Part shown: positions 25,601 through 37,600 of the stretch, one piece after another
Numbering within the stretch: position 1 is the first letter of the stretch
How the letters are laid out: each line of letters begins with the position of its first letter
Assembly: GCF_032854445.1 (NCBI RefSeq)
Contig: NC_088301.1
Location: forward strand, 3,102,001 to 3,166,000
Origin: Liolophura sinensis
Lineage: Eukaryota; Mollusca; Polyplacophora; Chitonida; Chitonidae
Direction: 5' to 3'
DNA: 64,000 bases
Program-made: the position numbers and the translations under genes
The notes under the pieces: model-generated
The model's input: only the letters and a program-made list of their open reading frames with translations
Database searches by the model: none
What the model was told of the DNA's origin: nothing

Positions 25601-28600
25601 ATATTTTGTCAAATATATAAACAAAATCATCGGTATTGTTATGTATGACTATTTAACGTTTTCATGTACTGTTAGTCTGCGGACCTTTGTGAAAGCATAA
25701 CAGGCCCTGTTATATATGTACAGCGCGGACCTGGCCGAAAGCACCTTGTTCAAAGCTCTGTTTATTTAACTGGCTGTTCATTGGCTGTTAAACTCTGTGT
25801 TTAAAAATAGTTGAATCCACCTGGCACGTATATAAGCCGTGTTTTCTGTGCAAAGGGGAGGTATTTTTGCTGCATCCACTGGGAGCCAGGAGAGTGTGCG
25901 ACGCTCTCGTATAGAGTCCATTATGTTTATATGAGCTGGTGATGCCAGTTTCGTTTGGGAGGACAGATTTTTATGCCGACACCGTTTGTGTACCACAGTA
26001 GTACTGATGTCTGGTTTATGTGAATTTCTGCGGAAGTCACGTTTATTGGTGTTCGGATCTTTATTATGATTATACAGTGTGGACTGTGTAATTTGTTTAA
26101 CACGCTGACCTCACCTGACCGACAAGGTCGTCAAGGACTCTAAACTGAAGTTTTCAGTTTTGCAAAGGACGTTCGTTCTGCCACAAGGTGACATTACTCT
26201 ACGTTACTCTGAACGGCTCGTTTGTGAGCTTCTGCGGGAGCTGTGACTGATCTGAAGTGGATTATACCTCCATGCCTGTATTTACCCTGTGTTGTGCTCT
26301 GCGGGTGTGACGTCATTCAAAGGCTTGACTGTTCCAGTTCTGTGTAACCTGTGTATTGTGTTCGTGTTCGCTAACCTGGCGAAGTACCTGTCTAGGACAA
26401 TTTGTGAATTGTGTGTTTATCCCTTGGTCTTTACGTTGGATTTCCTGGAATACATTCCTTGGGATGCAAAGGTGAACTGGAAACTTGTAAAGACCGGTAA
26501 TACTAATGTGTATGTTGTTGTTGTTGTTGAACTGTCTGTAAAACTGTACGTCTCATTTTATATATAAAGCATTGTTTACATTGTAATATTGAGTCACTGA
26601 GTCTGTTTTCTGTTGCTGTTTCCAATACCGTAACAGTATTAATAAGTGAATTACGGTACCTCTAATCCTTGGGGCCCAGGAGGGCCGGTTTCACCTGGTT
26701 CGCCTTTGATTCCAGCTGCCTGAAAAAAGAAACAAAATAAATAAAATCAAAGATCTTTGTTCATACTTGATCAATACTGATCAGTCAGATAAAACTTAAG
26801 GCTTTAAATCCTTTCAACCTTGACATTTTAAATGATGAAATCTTATAAATGATTTCATTAGGAGAGTTCTCAATCCGCAGAGACCAGAATGTCTAAAATT
26901 AGACTGCAAAAACAAAGGTAAAACAAATAATGTAAACAATATCCATACACAAGGTCATTTTATCAGCCAGGAATTCTTGAATTCTTCCATCTATCGTTTT
27001 AACTCTCATTTTCAAAAGTGTTAGAAACGTTGGTATTTTATAGGACCATGTTGCCTCCAGCATTTACCTTCCACTCACACTAGACACAAATCTTTCAGTT
27101 CAGCCATGTTTCGGCTCTTCTTCTGCCCTTTCTCACGTTAAAATGGCCACGCCAAGAACACAAATATGAAGAGAGCGATACACTGATTATGGAGGGTACT
27201 TACGGCAGTACCTGGAACTCCTGGGTCACCCCGTGGGCCCCGCAATCCATTCCTACCTGGAATACCTGGTTCCCCACTCTCACCCTGAATTAAAAGAATT
27301 TTACGGATATCAGTTAGATATTACAATATTGGGAAACTGTGTGTTCTGGTACGTCACCTAATTTATTTTGGGTTGTTTTCTGAGACGGTTTAAAATTCCA
27401 GCACAACCGTTTCATGTCATCATACACTACTGGGATATCTATAGAGACAACTTGAAAAAACATGAAATGACACCAGAAAACACCAAATATGCCAAAGACA
27501 CCAGACATGACACCTACCAATTTACATCGTAATAACACAATATTGGCCAATCCTTCCCTCTGTCCCAAAATGTATCCATATTTAGGTAAATTAATACTTT
27601 ATATTTAATCTAAACTATAATTTTACCTGAATTTGCATAACGATAAAATTGGAATTAAAATTTAAATCTGACAAGTTTTAACCGACTGTTAATGAGTTTG
27701 TCACAGATTGTTTGATTTTGATTTTGGTCCTCATATCTGCTAATTATTTTCTATACATTTGGCATGGTTATTTGCCCAGTGTAAACTTACCTTTTCACCT
27801 GCCGGACCTCTATCCCCGGGGAATCCAGGTAAACCTCTCTCACCCTGACAAGGTACACAAGAACAAATTCATTCCACAAAAGCAAATATTATTTTTCAAA
27901 TACATTAATATAAAAGTACCAGTCACTTCAGAGCCAGAAATAATCATTTGAAATGAGCCTTGATGGGAACACTCAGTAGGTATTGTAATCAAAACTCCAC
28001 CATCTTAAGTTTCCAGAAAATAAATAAAATTGCAAATATTAGTATCCAGTTTAGCATCATTATTAGAGTTTCTGATATATCAAAATACCAATATTTAAAT
28101 TAAGCTTTTTATCTTTTATGAGTTACTGAAAACGTCACCTACCATAATGGGGCTTTGTGATGTTATGTGTACTGTCGCCTTGATATTACTTACCACCTCC
28201 CCTTTGGCCCCATCACGACCGGGGCTGCCCTGTGGTCCACGAACGCCCTGTAACACAACATTATCATCCATGTTTATAAGAAACCGCTAAACTCTAAACA
28301 CATCATAAAACATGTTTTTATCATACACGTACACAGAGGTGCTGCAGATCTAAAAAAAACACCATGGGAGACTATAAATCAAACTGCTTATTTATTTGAT
28401 GGGTGTTTCACGCCGTACAACAAGAGTTTTTACCCTGTACCAAGTGGTTAGATGTAAGCCTAGAACCAGATGATTTTCACTTTTTTAACATTTACATTTT
28501 CCCTTAAGAAAATATTAAAATCTGAAGATTCGCATAAAAGTTGATGCAAGTAATAACTGAACATCATCAGCCAACGGTTTGGGTTAAGCAAGACGGGTTA

Positions 28601-31600
28601 AGCAAGATGGTGCGATGTCCACGACATACTGTTCTTCCTCTAAGCTTATGTAATTTTTTAATGTTATATAGTGTGTATTATTTTTCTGATCGTGAATTAA
28701 ACTTCACAGACAACAATCGCTACACGCCATGTTCCGCGCAAGACCCCTAACTTAAAGCGGCAGCGAAATCTAACGGATCTGGACTTGACAAGGCGATCTG
28801 TCTTAGGACAGCCGTGAAAGTGGCGACTTCTCTGACTAAGCAACCAAGCGTCGGTACACCACGATTCATTGCTCAGATGGTCAGAACTGGACTCAAGTAT
28901 CATGTTCATAACTACCCTCTCAACCATCAGTCCACAAATTCGACGGAACAGTACACGTGTTGAGACCTCACCCGGAGAACTTTAAACTAGCTCAATGTCA
29001 CCATGCTTATTTAGATCGGTCGAATCGAAGTTTGTGTATGTTGACAAAGTAACTAAGTAGTTGTAGTGGAGGCTCAGTCACTAATGTTATCGTGAAAATC
29101 TGGAGGAAAACTTACAGGTTCACCTTTGTCCCCAATGGCACCAGGTAAGCCGTCTTCTCCAGGACGACCCTGATTAAAAGACAACATCAAATAATGGTGA
29201 AAATTTTAAACGTGAAATTGGTATCGAAGACAGAGAAGAAACTTCATGGTTAACCAAAAGTATTTATTTATTTATTTATTTATTTATTTGATTTTAAGCC
29301 GAAGTCAAGAATATTTCACTTCTACGACCGCGGCCAACATTGTGGGGGCAGGAAACCAGGTGGAAACCCACGACCATCCACAGGTTGATGACACACCTTT
29401 CCACATATGACCGGAGAGGAAGCCAGCATGAGATGGACATCAACTCACAGCGACCGCATTTGTTGGGGGCTTCTGGCTCATTGCGCCGTGCTGGCGTGCT
29501 AAAACCTCGGCCTCTCAAACGTATTTATAATTCTGTAACTGAATCTAAATTTTATAGTTGTCTAACAAAGGCATTTTGCTAACCTCTGTTTTAGATGATA
29601 TGACTGAGATAAAAGGCACGATAACTTAAACTGTTTCAGCTTGTTAGATACAATATCTATCGAATGTAGAATGGCTGAACGGTGACATATTTTCATAAGA
29701 CAATTTCTACATACATCTCGACCAGGTAGGCCTCGCGGGCCCGCTCTACCCTCTGGCCCGGGGAAGCCACGAACCCCTGGGATTCCCATCTCGCCTCGTT
29801 CACCCTTGAAGCCTGGTGGACCCTTAATATCAAAAAAATATATAAAACAAATCCATGAAAAATAACTAAAAGAGTTATGTGGTCATAAAATGGGGTATGT
29901 GTATCACTTGCAAAGTAAATGAAATCGCATCTGATTTGATTTTTCGTGATTCTCACACACTGGTTTGAATAAAGATATGTTCCGTTCACCGGAACTTACC
30001 CAACCGATCAACTCGAGAAAAGTGTGTCAATGCTCTATTCAGATAGATGTTTGCATCATCATTCATGGTATTGTTCACATTAATATGGGGTGGTCTTTAA
30101 CCAAATTGTTCAGGTCTACAGAAATGTAGGAGCGATTGCCTGCTGACGTATATACGACGCTGTAAAGTAATCTGATTGGTGGATACAGATTCTCTGGGGG
30201 CAATGGAGAATTCTTTATCACTCTTTCTATTCTTTATTGTTTCTAATGACAATTCCTCTACCTACCTGAGTGCCATTTAGCCCAGGTGGACCGCGGGGAC
30301 ACGTCACTTCGCATCGACCTTCTTTCTGTCAGGTAAAAAACGTAGTTCAAATTATGAGCAACAGCCAGTAAATGTGTGCCGGGTGGTTGAAAACGCGAGG
30401 GTCATGGAATGCGTCACGTTTTGTCAATCATAGAATCATCAGAATACCAGTGTTTCTGAACGATAAATACAGTATGAATTTTTAGCTCAAACGTTCGAAA
30501 CACTAGTATTCCGTTCTTGTGATTGAGTTAATGAAAACAGGATTGAAAGGCAATTTGTTCGCTCTGCATTTGCTTGATGGTGTCTTTTCTGTTCCTTTTT
30601 TGCTTTTTAAACGCTTTTAAACGCTTTTCAAACATTGCGAAAAAAGTTTTCTGCATTTCTTTTTTAGAAATTCATAGTATGCATTATATAAAACTGATCA
30701 AGCTCGCGTCAGGATCTGTGGTGGGATCCTTGAGACTTAGCCAGAAGCGAATGCCTGCAGGAATAATGAAAAAAAGCAAAGGCATCCACTTGTGGCTAAA
30801 CCAAATTGAACCTGAGCAAGGTGTGGCTAAGCTACACTTAACCTCACCAAGAGGCGTGCAGACAGAAAGCTATTTGTGATAAATGCAGATAAAAGAATAC
30901 AAAGCCCGCAGTATATAGGCGCTCGGCCCGGCAGCTGCGCTACCTGTTCTCCATATCCCGACTCCAGGAGCCCGTCTCGTGGCTACAGCAGAGAAAACAT
31001 CGGCTAGTGATAGGGATATAATCTGATACACAACAAACATACGTATGTGTAATATAAATCAAGGTTGTGGACAGAACCCTTAGCGCCCGAACAATTCGAC
31101 AATGTACACTCACATTTTAATGTGTCAAACACGATCAATTTTGGCTACAATTTCAGACCTTTTATAGAAGCAGAAAGAATTCACCAAAATAAGTTACGAA
31201 CATTATGAACAAGAAACAGCCTCTATGGTATTACTGCTCTGCAAAACAGTTTATCTAGGTTTTCACACCTTATTCCTTCAACTCAGAAATAAGCCAACAA
31301 ATTTTCAGCAACATATTATTTTAGGCAAAGCTTGAATAAAATTGAAGAATGATTAGCAGCTAAAGGCTCAGTCCTTGTACATTTTCACAGACAGATACGA
31401 ACAGCAGCATGATCAAATTAGGAGGACGTTTGGTGTATAGAGAGGCGAGTTTGGTTGGATTTTGTCAATTTGCTGTGCAACAACAGCCTTGACTGACCGG
31501 CTAATAGGTAAATCGTACGCTCATTACAACTGTTCTTTTGTGAGCCTTTTGTCCACGAGACAGTCTTGCTCGTTCAACCAGAGTTCCATGTTGATCATTC

Positions 31601-34600
31601 TCACAAAAGCTCAACGAAAAGACTTTCGATTGTGTATAAATCGTAGCTGTTGAATACGTTGCTAGAAACCATCTGCTGAGTATCGTGAGTGCTCGTTTTG
31701 TTCAGCTTTCATTACAACTGATTGCATTCGTGTATGATTACCGTCTATCAGGCACTGACTAGTGATGACAAATGTGGATCGGTTAAATCCAGAGGAGCCA
31801 AGACACGAACAGCTGCTGCTCAAAGGAATACCATGGACATACATACAGAGGCATTCTGATTAATGGATATGGGTGTGGTGAAGGAGCAAGTGAAAACCAT
31901 ACCCTCTACAACACTTTTAAAATGCAGAATTAGTTCAGGTCGAAAAACACGAGTAAATCATTAAGAGTGCTGCTGTTGTATTGAAAGGGTCACTTCGACA
32001 AAACCAGTCAATGCAGAGACCTCAATGAGCTGCATACGCCTATACTCATGGATTTGGAACACTGCGCTAGAAAGATGTTGGAGAAATTACTAACACATCC
32101 AATATGTAACGTCTGTTATATAACAGAAAGCAATTTGGGATACTAGATGGTATCCCAAAAGTAATCTTGTAGTTATATAGAACGACTTCGAGAGTTGATC
32201 ATGCTGCAAATCCCGCTGCTAGTCAGGGAGTTAACGTGTTTCTCCATGTTACTTCTGCCAATGTGAAAGGATAACACTGAAATAAAAACGCTCCCGGAGG
32301 GTAGAACTATACTTAAGCCCAGAGAAAGCTGTTACGCCACCAGACGCATGCACATATTGTAGACACGTGAGCATTGCTGTGCGCTTATATGTAAACAGTA
32401 AGCGGAGAGAGGGTGTAAAGATCAGAGTACTGAGTATCTGGGCCATTCACAAGCAATGGACTGGTGTCCGGGAAACGTGGACGCCTATCCTGTGACGAGT
32501 GTAAAGCAGGGAGAATTCCAACCCAAGGGAAGTACAGATAAAACAGAACAAAATGACAGAAATGTTAAATTAGATGCCATATCGACATTCGTTCCGTTAT
32601 GACAAAAAACAAACAACTGATATTATATATCTGCTTCAGAATCAATGCTTTAGTCGTTCTGGCCACAAGCGAACACATACAGCTGGATCTTCGGGTAAAA
32701 GTCTTTAATGGTAAATGGGAAAGGCTGTTAGGGTCAATGCTTTTTGGGGGATGATTGATGGGAAAGATTAATGTCTTCACTTCCTTCAATTACCTTAAAG
32801 ATCAACAAATGTGTTCATTATGGAAACTACAAAAATAGAATTAGAACCAAACCAATGCTTTCGGGCGGGTATAGGGTGGTAAATAAGAAATAAAAAAAAA
32901 TTGAGAATGCAAAAAAAACTGTTGGGATTGGAGCACTGCTGCGTTTGCTTCTGAGGACCTCCAAAGGGAAATACTTCCGGCAGCAGAGCTTACCTTTGGT
33001 TTTGGAGGTGTCTTTGGCAGTTCCTCACAAGTCTCTCTCTCTGGTTTGGACGGGTCACAATGCATAACCATCCACTGAAGTTCAAACTGAAAATGAAGCA
33101 ACTAAAATGGTAATGAATTTATGTGAGCTAATTTCAGCTGTGCTTCTCTCTCTGCTACAGTACTTTTTTCACTACAGCTTATTTGCCTTAATGCAATTGC
33201 CAAGATTATGAACATTAAAATTGTGTTACCTTGTTTTATTTCCCTGTTGAATGCCATTTCTGTCATTAACATTTTGCTCAAGCTTGTGTGCACTTCACAT
33301 CTACCGGCTTGGTGCTGATAAATCTATTGTGACAATTCTTGGACAGTCCTTTAACCATCTAATAAAGGTGGGTTAATGGTTTTATGTGTGGATTGACCTT
33401 TTCCATTATTAGCTATTAAATGTTATAGTTAATGTTAACGATGCGTATACGATTGTCGGATTTGAATCTTAAATTTAACATCGGATTTGCCACTTGGACG
33501 GATGTAAGTGTCCTGTGGTTTGGTTATCGTAATTCTTCTACTTTTCAGGACAGTTATTAGAAGTGTTGAAAGTAGAATATTACATTTCTTTACTAGCATT
33601 TTAGAAAAGTAAAAATATGAGTATCTTGTTCATTAGATGGTCTAACCATGTGAGAAAAAAAACTCAATATTTCCACTACAATTACATATATATTGACTAA
33701 AATGAACAGACCAAGGTTCCCAAAATTAGAAGAAATAGTGCAATAGGGGACTTGGCTTGAAACACTTTGCAACAAGTTGTAATACGAACTGTACCACACC
33801 GCTCCACACTCACCGGCACGGTCTGTCCACCGGGGTCTTTTGTACCAAGATATATATCGCCGTTAACGTCCACTTGTCGCCATGGTAACAATGGCTGTGA
33901 CTCCACCGGTACACAGTCTATGTAAAATTCTACCCTATCACGGCCTACGCTAAAGTGTATTTTGTGCCACTGTTTGTCAAATATCTGAAATGCAAATGGT
34001 CAAGTGGTTAAGTCGTGGTCCAAGTCAGTGATTCATTGAACAACAAGACCTTAAAACAAGACCTTTACTATAGCTACACGTTTTACAAACAAGATGGAAA
34101 CCACTGTAAGAAATTTATTAAATTATTTTTCCTTAGTAACATTTTGAATTAATGGCGTACACAGCACATTAATTCCGCATTAACACACAGAACATGATCA
34201 TACTTACCGAGAAAATTACTTTAGATATGAACCATTTGAAGATGGTCCTAACATACGTGTATACGCAAAGCCACTTACAACATGGGCATCCCTCCTTTAT
34301 GCATCTATCCCAGTTCTTATATGTACTTTTCCTAGAACATACAGTTTATAGCCGGAATACTATCCTACTATCAACATGACAACTCACTATAGGCAAATAT
34401 TTAGCTATTACAATATTTCAGTTTTATGCCTCCGCACAAGTGCTCAATGCCTTGCAGCACTCCCTGTACTGCATATACTTAGATGGGCTTGGCGTTTCTT
34501 CAGTACAGCTTAACACAATGTTTTCTCACCTTTTTAGCCTTTGTAAATGTGAGTCGTTGTAATGTCCCATCAAAATTAATGATATGAAAGTCCACCTCCT

Positions 34601-37600
34601 TTTTTTGGCCATCAAGTCGTATTCCCCATTGTGGGTTGCCTTCTAAATCTCGAATTTGTATTAAATTCCATTTTTCTCTATTAGCTTTTCCTTTCATTCT
34701 AAATGTTGTTACAAATGAAAACTGATCTGGAATCCCTGTTGGAAACATACTCCTGTGAAAAAAAATTGAACACATTCACTTTAGTACTTATTTGCCAAAC
34801 AAGCAATGCATATCCAAAACTTTCTTTTAAACAGTGCGCTATTAAACATGAGAAAAAACTGTAAGTAAGCTTTGTCCTGTGTTGTCTGCATGAGAACTGA
34901 AGACAGTCTAGTTTTGTCGAATTCTGAGGCCTAAACAATACTTTGTCCATCTTACGTCTAATAACCATAATAAAACGTTTATGTCAAAATTACTAATCTC
35001 TCCATCAAACATTTAAATACTTTGAACTGTTTTCCATACTTACCGTGTTGGTATACGTAATCTCGCTCGAGGTGTAATTTTATATGCTACTTGGAGTTTA
35101 TTTGATCCTTTTACTTTTCGTACACCTAGTCGTCTTAAAGCATTGTCTAAGTCATAATTGGATATAAAATCGAACCCTGAAAAAGAGAAAAGAAAACATC
35201 CTTAAATAACCCGCTGTTGTGGCTTGTTTTAGACAGGACCATGTCATGAACCGCCCGTATAACGCATCACGTTAAATAAATTACTTCTGAGCTTATTTTG
35301 ACAAGTGAGTTATTTTTCCAAGTTGTTGGAGTCTTATTTGATAATAAAGTAGGCAGCAAACTACAAAAAAAGACCTAAAAGAATCCCCAGTAGAATTGCA
35401 AGTTTGGTCTTTAGATGACGTCACAATATTAAATCGACATATAGATGTTTACTAGCATGTTCAATCAATTTCAAGGGAAGACTTTCTGTAATCTACGTAC
35501 TGTACAACGAGTCTCTGTACAATGAGTCATCCATGGGTCTAACGGAACCCGATCTATTTCATGAATTAGAACAAAATTAACGGTATTACAACAAACGCCT
35601 GAAGAAAAATACTTGGTTATAACCTAAATGACTACCCAGCTAGGAGTAAAGATGACATGGGTTTGAAAACCCAACCTTAAGCAGGGGATAGATAGTCTAA
35701 CCGTTGAGTCTTGCGAGTTGAAGATCTCGAATATTCCCTGACGAACCACAGTTTTTCATTTGATATGGCTCGGATGCGTAGTTAGTACATAACTGGTTGA
35801 AAACATGGGCCTGTGGGTAGTTCAGAGGAGCACGTACAGCTGAGCAGAAAGGTTATTTGACTTAAACGTTATATCCATATAAGCAACTGTAATATGTTGT
35901 CCTCTAGCCCTGTCAGTTGATCTAATGGTCAAAGTTCTGACATCCTGTCTTTCAACATGCTCCATTCATTTAACAAGAAGCTTCAGCACTCAGACATCAT
36001 ATTTTGTGGGAGGTCGCAGCTATTCAAATCTACACTCGTTGTATTTTATGTTGAAGGACCATTACTTGTGGATACTCCAGTAAACGCTGTCGTGAACTAC
36101 ATTCACTTACAAGATACAAGTGAAAAGTTACGAAACGTCCGAATGTCATGTTGTTTTTGGATGACACTATACGCTTAAATGTCAAAATCGATAGAAAATA
36201 AACAATATAGCCTCAAAAACACAAAAACACAACCAGTAAATAAACAAAATGGCACGCAATTACAGTCGAGCAATTGTTCTGTTTATATTTGGATTCAACA
36301 ACAACTTACACGTGTTGTAAACATGTAACATCTGCGGATTGAGGGAGTAACTCTTTCAAATTAATGTTGGCTGAAATGAGTGTCATGTGTCAACGAGAAT
36401 GTCGCTCTGCACCCAAAGAAACACGTTAAAAACTGAACTTTGAAAGGAAATGGAAGCCGGACTCTAGACAAAACACGAACTGCCAGGTTTAGTTAAGTCA
36501 TTTATTTCATAACATCTTTTTTGCAGATGGCTATCAAATTGAATAATGTCTTGTATCAGAATTAAAACTATCTAGTTTGACGATATATACATACATTAAA
36601 CATCGTCGATTTTTCTTCTTAAATATTACAAACAAGGCAAAATTCCTGCTTGTGGACATTTGCCGAACTTCAAAAAGGCTGGTCTTTGCTTCTCACGCCA
36701 ATGCGTGGCTTAAAAGAGCTACAGATATTCAAGATCAACTGATACGCCCGTTTTCCAGTTTATCTGGATGTGTATTTTTAAGTTTAGAATTTGAGTTGAG
36801 ACTTGAAATGAGGTCATTTGGGTTTCTGTACTATTAAGCGGCACCCTGTGGCAGATGTGTTATTGTATACATGGGACGGGAGGAAAAGTGCATTTTTATC
36901 ACTGGTTTATGAAGGACTTCACTGGCTTGTAAGTGATTCGTATTCCTTAAAATAGGTAGATGTATCTGAGGTACATGTTATGCACAGCGCTATGCACATG
37001 ACAGGCTCAACTGCATCCAATGTAAACCATTTGATACGATTTAGCTCTGATTACATCAGGTTAGCAACATGGACTCTCTTGGCAGTTTCTACGTCAGACA
37101 TTGAGTATACAGTAACTGAAACCAGAGTTTAGCTAGGTCGCATATGGCCATCATTTCTGCATTGTAAACAAGTTCCTTAATGTTTTTACAAACCTTTCCG
37201 GTTCGGACATGTGTTCTAATGCTAATTGCAATTTATCAGAAGTAATTTGTCCATTTAATGCGCTTACAAAATGCACTTTAGGAAAACAACTTTTCCCACT
37301 CATAGAATTAGTCACACATAGTTGTGATTTAAGGGGGAGTATGTGCGGGCTAATATGCATACTCTAGTAAAACTGAATAGTACCTCATGTGCTATTACAT
37401 TTGCTTAGTACAACAGCCAATGGTTTTCTTATACATGTATAATTCGGTCACATTTTAAAACAAAGAATATAAAAATTTAAAAACCAAACCTCATGAAATG
37501 TGTAAAATTCTCCATGTATTTCGTTAACAGCCCATAAGAATCGTTTAACAGTTAACAGCACATAAGAATCGTTTAGAGGTAAAAAAACAAAAACAAAACG

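Noticed and set aside
26289-26567. 92-codon plus-strand ORF with hydrophobic segments
   Set aside because: It lies inside the solo LTR, has no homologous domain I can see, and ends near the polyadenylation-like signal.
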